64,000 nucleotides of DNA from Brevibacterium ravenspurgense (GTDB taxonomy: Bacteria; Actinomycetota; Actinomycetes; Actinomycetales; Brevibacteriaceae), in contig NZ_LQQC01000010.1 of assembly GCF_001584615.1 (NCBI RefSeq), positions 682,001 to 746,000 of the forward strand, in the 5' to 3' direction. Positions 55,639 through 63,239 of the stretch are shown here, piece after piece. Made by a program: the position numbers and the translations under genes. Within the stretch, counting starts at the first letter, position 1. Each line of letters begins with the position of its first letter. A model generated the notes under the pieces. That model was not told the origin of the DNA and did no database searches. It saw nothing but the letters and a program-made list of their open reading frames with translations.

Positions 55639-56085
55639 TCAGCTGTCGTTGCGGGGAGAGTCTTCCTCGGGCTCAGGGCGGTCGTCTTCCGAACCGTTGC
55701 CATCACCCTTCGAGTATGTGCGCGGTTCGGGTCCGTCGCCGCGGAGTTTTTCGGCCCTGCGCTGTTCTTCCTGCTGGCGCTGCAGTTCGCGCAGGCGGCG
55801 CAGTTCAAGGTCGTCGGAGATCTTCTTGAGGTACTCCGGGTCGTTGTCAGGGGCGGCGGGCACAGCCTTGTCAGCATCGGCTTTCTGCGCAAGTCCCCCG
55901 CGTCCGAACAGGAACCACAGCACAATTCCCACAATCGGCAGGAACAGGATGATCGCAGCCCAAGCCGCCTTCGGCATCATCTTGACCCGGGAAGAGTCAA
56001 AGGAAATACAGTCGAAAAGGCTGTACAGGGCAAGAGCCGTGTAAATGACGATGATTGCGATCAGCAGGCGGGCCATGCACCCCAT
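55639..56085 (-). CDS. PLDc_N-domain membrane protein
   Basis: About 148 residues (ATG at 56085; ATG at 56076 alternative). Two membrane helices (about 6-25 and 40-60) form the phospholipase-D N-terminal-like (PLDc_N) domain with CISFDSSRVKMMPKAAW between. A charged coiled segment (LRELQRQQEEQRRAEKLRG) and acidic tail follow. No catalytic HKD motif is present, so it is not itself a phospholipase. Related proteins sit near menA in actinobacteria. Its start is 35 bp from that of the divergent DUF4229 gene. Confidence 0.8.
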   Translation of the reverse strand: MGCMARLLIAIIVIYTALALYSLFDCISFDSSRVKMMPKAAWAAIILFLPIVGIVLWFLFGRGGLAQKADADKAVPAAPDNDPEYLKKISDDLELRRLRELQRQQEEQRRAEKLRGDGPEPRTYSKGDGNGSEDDRPEPEEDSPRNDS

Positions 56086-56120
56086 GGTAGTGGCACCCAC
56101 CCGACTAGAATGAAGGCACC

Positions 56121-56387
56121 ATGCGTGATTTCCTTCTGTACAACGCCGCCCGGATCGGCCTGCTGGCCGTTTCTGTCGCTGTCATCTGGTACTTCAGCGG
56201 CCCCAGCCTTCTGTCGACAATCGTTGCCGTCATTGTCGCAACCCTGCTCAGCTACCTGCTGCTCAACGGGATGAAGCAGAAAGCCATCCAGTCGATGACG
56301 GAGTGGACTGCTCAGCGCAGGAACCGCGGTCCTAAGGCCGGCAGCGACGAAGCGATCGAAGACGAAATCGACGAACAGCACCGCTGA
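56121..56387 (+). CDS. DUF4229 small membrane protein
   Basis: 88 residues: two membrane helices (about 7-27 and 31-50) and a basic then acidic tail, matching DUF4229. Function unknown. TAGAAT lies 9 bases before the ATG with no strong ribosome site. Convergent with menA, 25 bp apart. Confidence 0.82.
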   Translation: MRDFLLYNAARIGLLAVSVAVIWYFSGPSLLSTIVAVIVATLLSYLLLNGMKQKAIQSMTEWTAQRRNRGPKAGSDEAIEDEIDEQHR

Positions 56388-56412
56388 ACCCACCCGCAGG
56401 CAGCATGCTCGC

Positions 56413-57351
56413 TCAGAGCGCCAGCCCCAAGCTCAGCTGCACCGCGTAGACGAGTGCGGCCACACTGGTGTGCTTAATCGCCGGGACCAGCGCCTGACCG
56501 GTCTTCTGGTGGACGAGTGCGCGCACGGGTTTCACCACGAGGACGATTGAGACGATTGCCAGAAGCGCTCCCGAATAGCCGGTGAGGATCGGCACTATCA
56601 GCAGCGGGTACGGCAGGAAGACCAGTGCCAGATAGGCGATGCGCGAACGACGGTCACCCAGAAGCACAGCGAGTGTGCGTTTGCCTGCCTCGATGTCGGT
56701 GGGGATATCGCGCAGGTTGTTGACCATGAGCACAGCGCACGCATAGAGGCCCACGGCAACGGCTCCGGCCCAGGCGGCAGCACTGACACCGCCGGCCATC
56801 GTGTACGTGGTGCCGAGAGTCGCCACGAGCCCAAAGAAGATGAAAACAAAGACTTCGCCCAGGGCCATGTAGCCGTAGGGGTGTTTGCCGCCCGTGTAGT
56901 ACCAGGCTGCAAGAACCGCGGCCACGCCCACCAGGAGCATCCACCAGGCGGCCGACAGGATCGTCAGCAGGAGCCCCGCAAAGCCGGCAATGCCAAAACA
57001 TATGAAGGCTGCCCGTTTGACCTGTTCGGGTGGGATGAGCCCGCTGGCGGTAAGTCGCATAGGGCCCACGCGGTCGTCGTCGGTGCCGCGAATGCCGTCG
57101 GAATAGTCATTCGCGTAGTTCGAGCCGATCTGCAGAGCCAAAGCCACAATGAGGGCCAGCAGCGCCTTGAACAGAAGCATCCACCCGTTGACGTTGTCGT
57201 CGACCGTGGGGTCCACTGAGCCGATCACCAGGTGAGACAGGCCACCCAGCTGGCCGAGTGCCGCACCGGCGCCGAGGACGACGGGTGCGAAAGCCAAAGG
57301 CAGCGTCCGAAGCCGTGCTCCGGAAATCCACAGCTGCGCCTTATTCGCCAC
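56413..57351 (-). CDS. menA: 1,4-dihydroxy-2-naphthoate polyprenyltransferase
   Basis: Membrane UbiA-family enzyme adding the prenyl tail to DHNA to make demethylmenaquinone. 312 residues with about eight helices. The first Asp-rich motif is NYANDYSDGIRGTD and the second is NNLRDIPTDIEAGKRT. The GTG at 57351 lies inside the end of menE, overlapping by 11 bases, so the two are coupled. Confidence 0.95.
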   Translation of the reverse strand: MANKAQLWISGARLRTLPLAFAPVVLGAGAALGQLGGLSHLVIGSVDPTVDDNVNGWMLLFKALLALIVALALQIGSNYANDYSDGIRGTDDDRVGPMRLTASGLIPPEQVKRAAFICFGIAGFAGLLLTILSAAWWMLLVGVAAVLAAWYYTGGKHPYGYMALGEVFVFIFFGLVATLGTTYTMAGGVSAAAWAGAVAVGLYACAVLMVNNLRDIPTDIEAGKRTLAVLLGDRRSRIAYLALVFLPYPLLIVPILTGYSGALLAIVSIVLVVKPVRALVHQKTGQALVPAIKHTSVAALVYAVQLSLGLAL

Positions 57352-58750
57352 GTTCGTCCGTCCTCGTGTCCGTTGAATCCTGAATCATTCCGGGTGCTGA
57401 CCCTGCCAGGTCAGCTTCTTTTGCGCCAGTCGGCCTCACCTCTGCCCGTCCCGTCGCCTCGGCCGTGACGTCAGCCAAGCCGTCCTGAGCCGCGCCGGGC
57501 TCCGCATCGCCGCGTAGCAACCGAGCCGCAAGCGCGTGTGCCGCCGCACGGTCGGGTTTTCCGATGCCCTTGGCCGGAATCGCATCGACGGGGAGCACCC
57601 ATCGGGGGATTTCAGCCGGGCCCAAAAGGTGCCGGAATCTGGTCTTCAGACTTACTGCCGAGTTTCGATAGTACTCCGCGCCCGGACCGCGCACGAGGAG
57701 AGCTCCAAGTTGTCCCCATTCGCGGTCCTCAACGGGTGCCAGAAGAACCTCGTCAATCCCGTCATCGGCCAGTTCAGAAAGCAGCACCGCCTCGACAGCC
57801 AGGGGAGACACGTTAGTGCCGCCGGACTGGAAGACATCGTCGACCCGCCCGGTAATCGACAGCACTCCCGCACTGTCGAGGTGCCCCATGTCTGAGGTGA
57901 GGAACGTGCGCCTTCCGCTGGTGTCAGCAGTGAAACTGGGGTCTGGTTTGGGCGTAATCGAGTCGGGTTCCACCTCGACGTAGCCGTCGGCGACGACGGG
58001 CCCGCTCAGGGCGACCCGTCCGTCATTCTCAATGCGCACGTCAACCTGCGGGAACGCGCGGCCGTCATAGACGCACCCGCCGCCGGTCTCAGACATGCCG
58101 TAGGTGCGGACAATCCTCAGACCAGCCTGCCGTGCGGCCTGAGCCGTGTGGGGGTGCAGTGATGCCCCGCCCACGAGCAGCGCATCGAACCTTGCCGCTT
58201 GCGAGGCTGCCCGCGGGTCCCGCAGGATACGGGTCAGCTGGGTTGGAACCAACGAGGCGTAGGCGGGTTCTGACTGACCGGCACCGAAGAATTCCTCGGC
58301 TTGGTCGGCAAAGCGTTCGGCGGTGAAATGACCCCGGCCGTCAAACGGTACGGTGCCAGAGCGCAGCGAACGAAGAATCACCTGGGCTCCGGCAATGTGG
58401 TCCGGTGCCAAGCACAGAAACCAGCGGCCAGGCCCGGACAGGGCGTCCTCGGTCGCCGCTGCTGACGCCCGCAGCGCCTCAGCTGACAGCGCCACGCCCT
58501 TCGGGCGGCCGGTCGAACCGGAAGTGAATACAACCAGCGCCGGCGGTGCGCTCGCAGCACCCTCAGTCCCCCCGTTCCCAGGTGAGTCGGCGCTGTCAGC
58601 GCTCCCGGCGCCTCGCCAGCTGGAAAGCGGGTAGGCGGTCAGGTGCTTGACACCACCGCCTGGCAGCACGGCAATGTGCCGGCCTGCCAGCGCGTCAGCG
58701 AAGACGCGGCTGGCCTCAGCCGGTGTGGGGGAGGGGAATGCGGTGGGCAC
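57341..58750 (-). CDS. menE: o-Succinylbenzoate-CoA ligase
   Basis: Adenylate-forming enzyme activating o-succinylbenzoate with CoA. 469 residues. P-loop FTSGSTGRPKGVALS, the A5 motif YGMSETGGG, GRVDDVFQSGGTNVSP and a C-terminal lysine in PAKGIGKPDRAA. The tail beyond about 410 is an Ala/Glu/Gly-rich extension absent from most MenE. The GTG start follows menB by 9 bases with no clear ribosome site. Confidence 0.93.
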   Translation of the reverse strand: MPTAFPSPTPAEASRVFADALAGRHIAVLPGGGVKHLTAYPLSSWRGAGSADSADSPGNGGTEGAASAPPALVVFTSGSTGRPKGVALSAEALRASAAATEDALSGPGRWFLCLAPDHIAGAQVILRSLRSGTVPFDGRGHFTAERFADQAEEFFGAGQSEPAYASLVPTQLTRILRDPRAASQAARFDALLVGGASLHPHTAQAARQAGLRIVRTYGMSETGGGCVYDGRAFPQVDVRIENDGRVALSGPVVADGYVEVEPDSITPKPDPSFTADTSGRRTFLTSDMGHLDSAGVLSITGRVDDVFQSGGTNVSPLAVEAVLLSELADDGIDEVLLAPVEDREWGQLGALLVRGPGAEYYRNSAVSLKTRFRHLLGPAEIPRWVLPVDAIPAKGIGKPDRAAAHALAARLLRGDAEPGAAQDGLADVTAEATGRAEVRPTGAKEADLAGSAPGMIQDSTDTRTDERGE

Positions 58751-58759
58751 GAACTGTCG

Positions 58760-59677
58760 TCAGTAGTACCAGGGGAACGGCGTCCAGTCGGGGTCGCGCT
58801 TCTGAAGGAAGCTGTCCCGGCCCTCAACGGCTTCGTCCGTCATGTAGCCCAGGCGGGTGGCCTCGCCGGCAAACACCTGCTGGCCCATAAGTCCATCGTC
58901 CACCAGGTTGAACGCGAACTTCAGCATGCGCTGAGCGTTGGGGGACTTGCCCAAGATTTCGCGAGCCATCTGCAGGGCGGCCTCTTCGAGATCAGCGTGG
59001 TCGACGACCTCGTTGACAGCACCCATATCGGCCATATCCTGCGCCGAGTACGTGCGGCCCAGGAAGAAGATTTCGCGTGCCTTCTTCTGGCCGACCATCT
59101 TCGCCAGGTACGCAGAACCGTAGCCCGCGTCGTAGGAGCCGACATCAGCGTCGGTCTGCTTGAACTTGGCGTGTTCGCGGCTGGCGACCGTCATGTCGCA
59201 CACCACGTGCAGCGAGTGACCGCCGCCGGCAGCCCAACCGGGCACAACTGCGATGACGATCTTCGGCATGGTGCGAATGAGACGCTGAACTTCAAGAATG
59301 TGCAGACGGCCTGCACGTGCCGGGTCGACCGATTCGGCGGTTTCACCGGATGCGTACTGGTAGCCGGAACGACCGCGAATGCGCTGGTCACCGCCGGAGC
59401 AGAACGCCCAACCGCCGTCCTTGGGGCTGGGGCCGTTGCCGGTCAGCAGCACCGCGCCGACGTCGGATGTCTGGCGGGCGTGGTCGAGGGCGCGGTAGAG
59501 CTCGTCGACCGTGTGGGGGCGGAAGGCGTTGCGCACTTCGGGCCTGTCGAAGGCGATGCGCACCGCGCCGATGTCTGCACCGTTTTCGTCAATGGCCCGG
59601 TGGTACGTGATGTCGGTGAAGTCAAAGCCCTGGACTTCACGCCAGCGGCTGGGGTTGAAGATTTCCGAAACGCTCAT
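58760..59677 (-). CDS. menB: 1,4-dihydroxy-2-naphthoyl-CoA synthase
   Basis: Crotonase-fold ring closure of OSB-CoA. 305 residues. FCSGGDQRIRGRSGYQYA and the catalytic QTDADVGSYDAGYG region are characteristic, and the C-terminal DSFLQKRDPDWTPFPWYY is the MenB tail. It uses bicarbonate-type or Asp-type activation depending on subclass; the Asp in DVGSYD supports the latter. TAGAGT lies 6 bases before the ATG. First gene of menB-menE-menA. Confidence 0.95.
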   Translation of the reverse strand: MSVSEIFNPSRWREVQGFDFTDITYHRAIDENGADIGAVRIAFDRPEVRNAFRPHTVDELYRALDHARQTSDVGAVLLTGNGPSPKDGGWAFCSGGDQRIRGRSGYQYASGETAESVDPARAGRLHILEVQRLIRTMPKIVIAVVPGWAAGGGHSLHVVCDMTVASREHAKFKQTDADVGSYDAGYGSAYLAKMVGQKKAREIFFLGRTYSAQDMADMGAVNEVVDHADLEEAALQMAREILGKSPNAQRMLKFAFNLVDDGLMGQQVFAGEATRLGYMTDEAVEGRDSFLQKRDPDWTPFPWYY

Positions 59678-59683
59678 GCCCCC

Positions 59684-59689
59684 ACTCTA
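59684..59689 (-). promoter_or_regulatory. -10 box for leaderless menB
   Basis: TAGAGT on the minus strand, 6 bases before the ATG; shares an 87-bp gap with the menC promoter. Confidence 0.55.
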
Positions 59690-59752
59690 TTAGGCACACC
59701 TGACTCCGCCGCGCATAACGGCCGAACACCGCCGCCTGCAGCCCGCGCTCGC

Positions 59753-59758
59753 TACTCT
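59753..59758 (+). promoter_or_regulatory. -10 box for leaderless menC
   Basis: TACTCT, 6 bases before the ATG at 59765. Confidence 0.55.
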
Positions 59759-59764
59759 GAAGTC

Positions 59765-60928
59765 ATGTCGTATTCGCTGTCTGCCGCCCATCTGCCCGCT
59801 GATCTGCCTTCTGATTTGCCAGCTGACCCGCGCGAGTTCTTCACCGATGTTCGCGTGGTCGAACTGCCGATGACCACCCGGTTTCGCGGCATCACATCGC
59901 GTCAGGTGTGCCTGCTGCGCGGACCGAAAGGCTGGGCCGAGTTCAGCCCCTTCCCCGAATACGGGCCGCAAGAGGCTCACCGCTGGCTGGCAGCGGCCAT
60001 CGAGTTCTCACTCAACCCGCACGGGCCCGCGGGTCTGCTGGAACCGGGGACCTCCACCTCGTCGGCCTCACCTGCCAAAGCTCACGAGGTGCCGCCGGCA
60101 CCTGCTTATTCCGGACGGTTGTCGGGGGCCCGGGTGCCGGTCAACGGCACCGTCCCCGCGGTCAGTGCGGAAGACGTTCCTGGGGTGCTTGACCGCTTTG
60201 ACGGCGTGGGCGTTTTCAAAATCAAAATCGCCGAACACGGTGCTGCCAGCAAAGACGCTGACGTGGCGCGCGTGCGGGCAGTCCTGGCAGCATCCCCGAA
60301 CGCGAAGATCCGCCTGGACGCCAACGGCAAACTCAGCATTGACGAAGCCGTGGCACACCTTCGGAAACTTATTACCCTGGACGGTTTTGTGCAGCGGCTG
60401 GAGTACGTCGAACAGCCGGTTGCGAACGTCGAGGACATGGCTCGGCTGCGCGAACGACTGCAGGCCGACAGCGAACTGTGCGGCATCAGGATTGCGGCGG
60501 ATGAAAACATTCGCCGCTCTGATGACCCTCTGCGGGTCGCCCAGCTGGGCGCGGCCGATCACATTGTCGTTAAGGCCCAACCGTTGGGCGGGGTTGCCGC
60601 CGCGGTCAGGATTGTTCAGTCCTGCGGTCTGCCGGCCACCGTGTCGAGCGCACTGGAGTCATCGATCGGCTTGGCTGCGGGGGCTCAGCTGGCGCTCGCC
60701 CTTGCGCGGCGCGGCGAGGGTGAGGTGTGGGCTGCCGGTCTGGGCACTGCGTCCCTGTTGGCCGCCGATGTTGTTGATCACCCGCGCAGGCCTCACGGCG
60801 GCACCATCAACACCGACCCGATGGACGTGAGCGTTCAGCTGGCCGAAGACCACCGTGCCCCGGCAGAAGCGCAAGAGTGGTGGCGTGCCCGCCTGGCCGC
60901 CTGCTGGAAGCTGCTGCGGGAAGCGTGA
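59765..60928 (+). CDS. menC: o-Succinylbenzoate synthase
   Basis: Enolase-superfamily enzyme dehydrating SHCHC to o-succinylbenzoate. 387 residues. Catalytic lysines in FKIKIAEHG and VVKAQPLGG; metal ligands in RLDANG, YVEQP and AADENIRR. A Ser/Pro/Ala-rich insert (about residues 90-120) lies before VPVNGTVPAV and is encoded by DNA carrying an inverted pair of the dispersed repeat. The long frame upstream of 59765 is antisense to menB and not coding. Its stop is immediately followed by the stop of the opposite-strand lipoprotein gene. Confidence 0.94.
   Translation: MSYSLSAAHLPADLPSDLPADPREFFTDVRVVELPMTTRFRGITSRQVCLLRGPKGWAEFSPFPEYGPQEAHRWLAAAIEFSLNPHGPAGLLEPGTSTSSASPAKAHEVPPAPAYSGRLSGARVPVNGTVPAVSAEDVPGVLDRFDGVGVFKIKIAEHGAASKDADVARVRAVLAASPNAKIRLDANGKLSIDEAVAHLRKLITLDGFVQRLEYVEQPVANVEDMARLRERLQADSELCGIRIAADENIRRSDDPLRVAQLGAADHIVVKAQPLGGVAAAVRIVQSCGLPATVSSALESSIGLAAGAQLALALARRGEGEVWAAGLGTASLLAADVVDHPRRPHGGTINTDPMDVSVQLAEDHRAPAEAQEWWRARLAACWKLLREA
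60055..60091. repeat. Inverted repeat pair inside menC
   Basis: CACCTCGT (60055-60062) and ACGAGGTG (60084-60091), 21 bases apart, in the region encoding the low-complexity insert. Confidence 0.5.
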
Positions 60929-61594
60929 TCAGTCGAGCTTGCTGACGATGCTGCTAATGGTCTTCGCGGCGGTTTCCGGCTTGCCGCTGTGGTTGATGAC
61001 TGCCGCGACGACCGTATTGTCCTTTGCCGCGGTGATGGTGGTGATGCTGAGCTTCTGCCCGTGGAAGTCAACGTCAGCAGACGTCGATACAGCGTCGTCA
61101 GCCCCGTCGACCTCGACGTCCTCAACCGTGACACTGGTTTCAACCGTTTCGTCGGCGATTGTCACCTTCATGGTTGAGCAGTCCTGCCCGGCTTTGCGCG
61201 CGTTCTCAACGACGGATGTGAGCTTGGTGCCCTCCGCGTTGGCGGCTGCGAAGTAGGATGCCGAATCCGTTTTTGCGCTCAGTCCGGCGTCTGTGCCCAG
61301 ATCTGCACCCTGAGTTGCATCGAGCAGCACACGGCACTGTTCTGGTTCGACGGATGCGCTTTCGAGAAGCTGTCCGGGATCGGCGTTTTCGGGACTGACT
61401 TCGGACGGCTCCATTCCTGCGGCTTCCATGGCCCGGCGCAGGTCTCCGGTGGAGTGCACGGCTTCATCTGCGCCCTGTTGGGAGTTGCTGGCCGTTGTCT
61501 GCTCAGCTGCCGGACCGCTCTGCTCGTTCCCGGCTTGGCCGCATCCCGTCAGTGCGAGTGCGGTGACTGCCAGACCTGCTGTGAGCCGCTTCAT
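60929..61594 (-). CDS. Predicted lipoprotein, function unknown
   Basis: 221 residues. Signal peptide MKRLTAGLAVTALALTGCGQ ends in a lipobox (LTGC), so it should be lipid-anchored on the outer face. A Gln/Ser/Ala/Glu linker precedes the domain. The mature domain resembles small actinobacterial DUF5642/sensor-type lipoproteins in length, but I cannot name it. AAGGGA lies 5 bases before the ATG. It starts 17 bp after the esterase gene, suggesting co-transcription. Confidence 0.75.
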   Translation of the reverse strand: MKRLTAGLAVTALALTGCGQAGNEQSGPAAEQTTASNSQQGADEAVHSTGDLRRAMEAAGMEPSEVSPENADPGQLLESASVEPEQCRVLLDATQGADLGTDAGLSAKTDSASYFAAANAEGTKLTSVVENARKAGQDCSTMKVTIADETVETSVTVEDVEVDGADDAVSTSADVDFHGQKLSITTITAAKDNTVVAAVINHSGKPETAAKTISSIVSKLD

Positions 61595-61611
61595 CCGGAT
61601 CCCTTCTATTG

Positions 61612-63108
61612 TCAGCCGCCGCCTTTGGGCAGCTTTTTTGGTTTGCGTGAGCGTTCCATGGTTGCAGATTTGTCTGAGTCTTTTCTCTGCCCCCGGATGA
61701 TGACTTCTGTCACCGCGGCCTGGCCCCACGTGCGGAAGTGCTTTGTGCGGTTGCCGGGCACAATCGGGTCGTGCAGGGCCGCCCCCATCTGCCCGGTGAT
61801 CGAAATGGCTCCCGAGGCGTCGGCCCGGGTTGTGTACGGGTTGACTCCCAGCGGGCTCCTGACGGTGATGGATGCTTCCGCGCCGGGCATGAACATGGGC
61901 GGGGAGGTGACTCGGAAGGTCCCGGCGCCGTTGAGTGTGAAGCCGGAGGGGCTCACATCGCCGAAGGTGACGATTTGCGGGCGGCGGCGCGATATTTCGA
62001 CTTTCCACCCGTAGATCTCAAAGACAGGCAAACCGCTGATGAAGGTGAAGGGGGCTCCGTCGGCCACACTCGTCCAGAATCGCGGCCGGGGATCGCGGCT
62101 GGGTGTGCCGGTGGGGCTGCGGTCGAGGTCCGCCTGTGTGGCGTGGGCAAGCCACGCCTTGAGTTCGCGCTGCCAGGCAAACCAGTTGTGCATCCCGGTC
62201 TCGCGGGGAGCCCACGCGTGTTTGATGCCCAGTTCGCCGAGCCTTTCGGCAAAGCGCCCGCCGTGGTTGTGCAGGTGGGCTTCCATGACGTCGGCGCTTT
62301 CACTGCTGTTTTCAGCGTCGTCGGGAGTTCCGGACCCGGCGGACAGCCAAATGTCGAGCCCACGGAGGTTTTCTGCGAGGTCATACGGCGAGTTCGCCTC
62401 CCACCGGGCATCCCCGTCTTTGAACGAACCGAACAGCGAATCCGCGGGTGCTCCGGCGCGCAGCGCGAGGATTTCAAACAGCGGGGGAGCGGCCTGTGGG
62501 ATGAGCGGAGATGAAAAAGCGGCGGCGGCAGCGTAGAGGTCGGGCCGCCAGGCGGCGTACTTCATGGCTCCGTAGCCGCCCATGGAAAGCCCCGCGGCCA
62601 CGCGCAGTTCGGGGCATGTCGAATAGAGGTCGCCTATCAGCATGGGCAGTTCGCGCACATGGAATTCGGGCCAGTCCTCGACTTCGCCGGGTGCTAGTTC
62701 GTGGCGCGAGTAGACGGCCGCCCCAGCGTCGGGCATGACCACGAGGAAACGGCTGCCGCGGGTGTGCAGTTCCGCCCGCCCCAAGTCGGTCCACGAACGG
62801 AAATCATCGCCCCCGCCGTGGAACAGGAAAAGCGGCACAGCGTGCTCCTGCGGGATGCCGGGCAGAAGAACTCGCACGCCGACGGTCCTGCCGAGTGCAG
62901 GCGAGTAGACGAAGAACTCCCGCAGGCGGCGTGAGAGTTTGCGCTTTTCGCGCACGTGAACGTGGGCGGCTTCGAAGCCGGTGGGCTCAGGGCCGAGAAA
63001 CGATGTTGATTCGCTGTACGCCGGGTAGAGGCCGGCCGCACTGCGGCGGGCTGTGAGTGCTCGCACCGCGCGTGCTCCGACGGACATTCGCAGACTGCGC
63101 TTCACCAT
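61612..63108 (-). CDS. Esterase-family alpha/beta hydrolase (EstD/antigen 85-like)
   Basis: 498 residues. The alpha/beta-hydrolase domain (about 45-335) has nucleophile elbow GLSMGGYG and a candidate catalytic His in ETGMHNW, with oxyanion HGGGDDF. The C-terminal region (about 345-485) is a separate beta-rich part (FTFISGLPVFEIYGWKVEISRR, PPMFMPGAEASITVRSPLG) ending in a Lys-rich tail. Closest in pattern to PF00756 esterases that include mycolyltransferases. No convincing signal peptide despite a basic N-terminus, so location is unsure. GGAGG precedes the ATG. Confidence 0.8.
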   Translation of the reverse strand: MVKRSLRMSVGARAVRALTARRSAAGLYPAYSESTSFLGPEPTGFEAAHVHVREKRKLSRRLREFFVYSPALGRTVGVRVLLPGIPQEHAVPLFLFHGGGDDFRSWTDLGRAELHTRGSRFLVVMPDAGAAVYSRHELAPGEVEDWPEFHVRELPMLIGDLYSTCPELRVAAGLSMGGYGAMKYAAWRPDLYAAAAAFSSPLIPQAAPPLFEILALRAGAPADSLFGSFKDGDARWEANSPYDLAENLRGLDIWLSAGSGTPDDAENSSESADVMEAHLHNHGGRFAERLGELGIKHAWAPRETGMHNWFAWQRELKAWLAHATQADLDRSPTGTPSRDPRPRFWTSVADGAPFTFISGLPVFEIYGWKVEISRRRPQIVTFGDVSPSGFTLNGAGTFRVTSPPMFMPGAEASITVRSPLGVNPYTTRADASGAISITGQMGAALHDPIVPGNRTKHFRTWGQAAVTEVIIRGQRKDSDKSATMERSRKPKKLPKGGG

Positions 63109-63239
63109 GGACCACCTCCGCAGCCCTCAGGCTACGGCGCATGCATGAACTGGAAGTAACGGTCACCTTGGACTGTCCTTGGAACCGCACTTGCGGCGGC
63201 AAAATCTGCGCTGCCCCGGAAGCAGTCAGCAGAGTGCCC

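Noticed and set aside
57877-57885. CGAGGTGCC in menE, the similar one at 29273 in the Nudix gene, and one in hemC
   Set aside because: They lie in codons for conserved-looking residues, and a 9-base match is expected by chance in GC-rich DNA; not counted as repeat copies.
58643-59764. Long open frame upstream of menC, in frame with it
   Set aside because: It is antisense to menB, matches no family, and the TACTCT-N6-ATG signal at 59765 gives the normal menC start.
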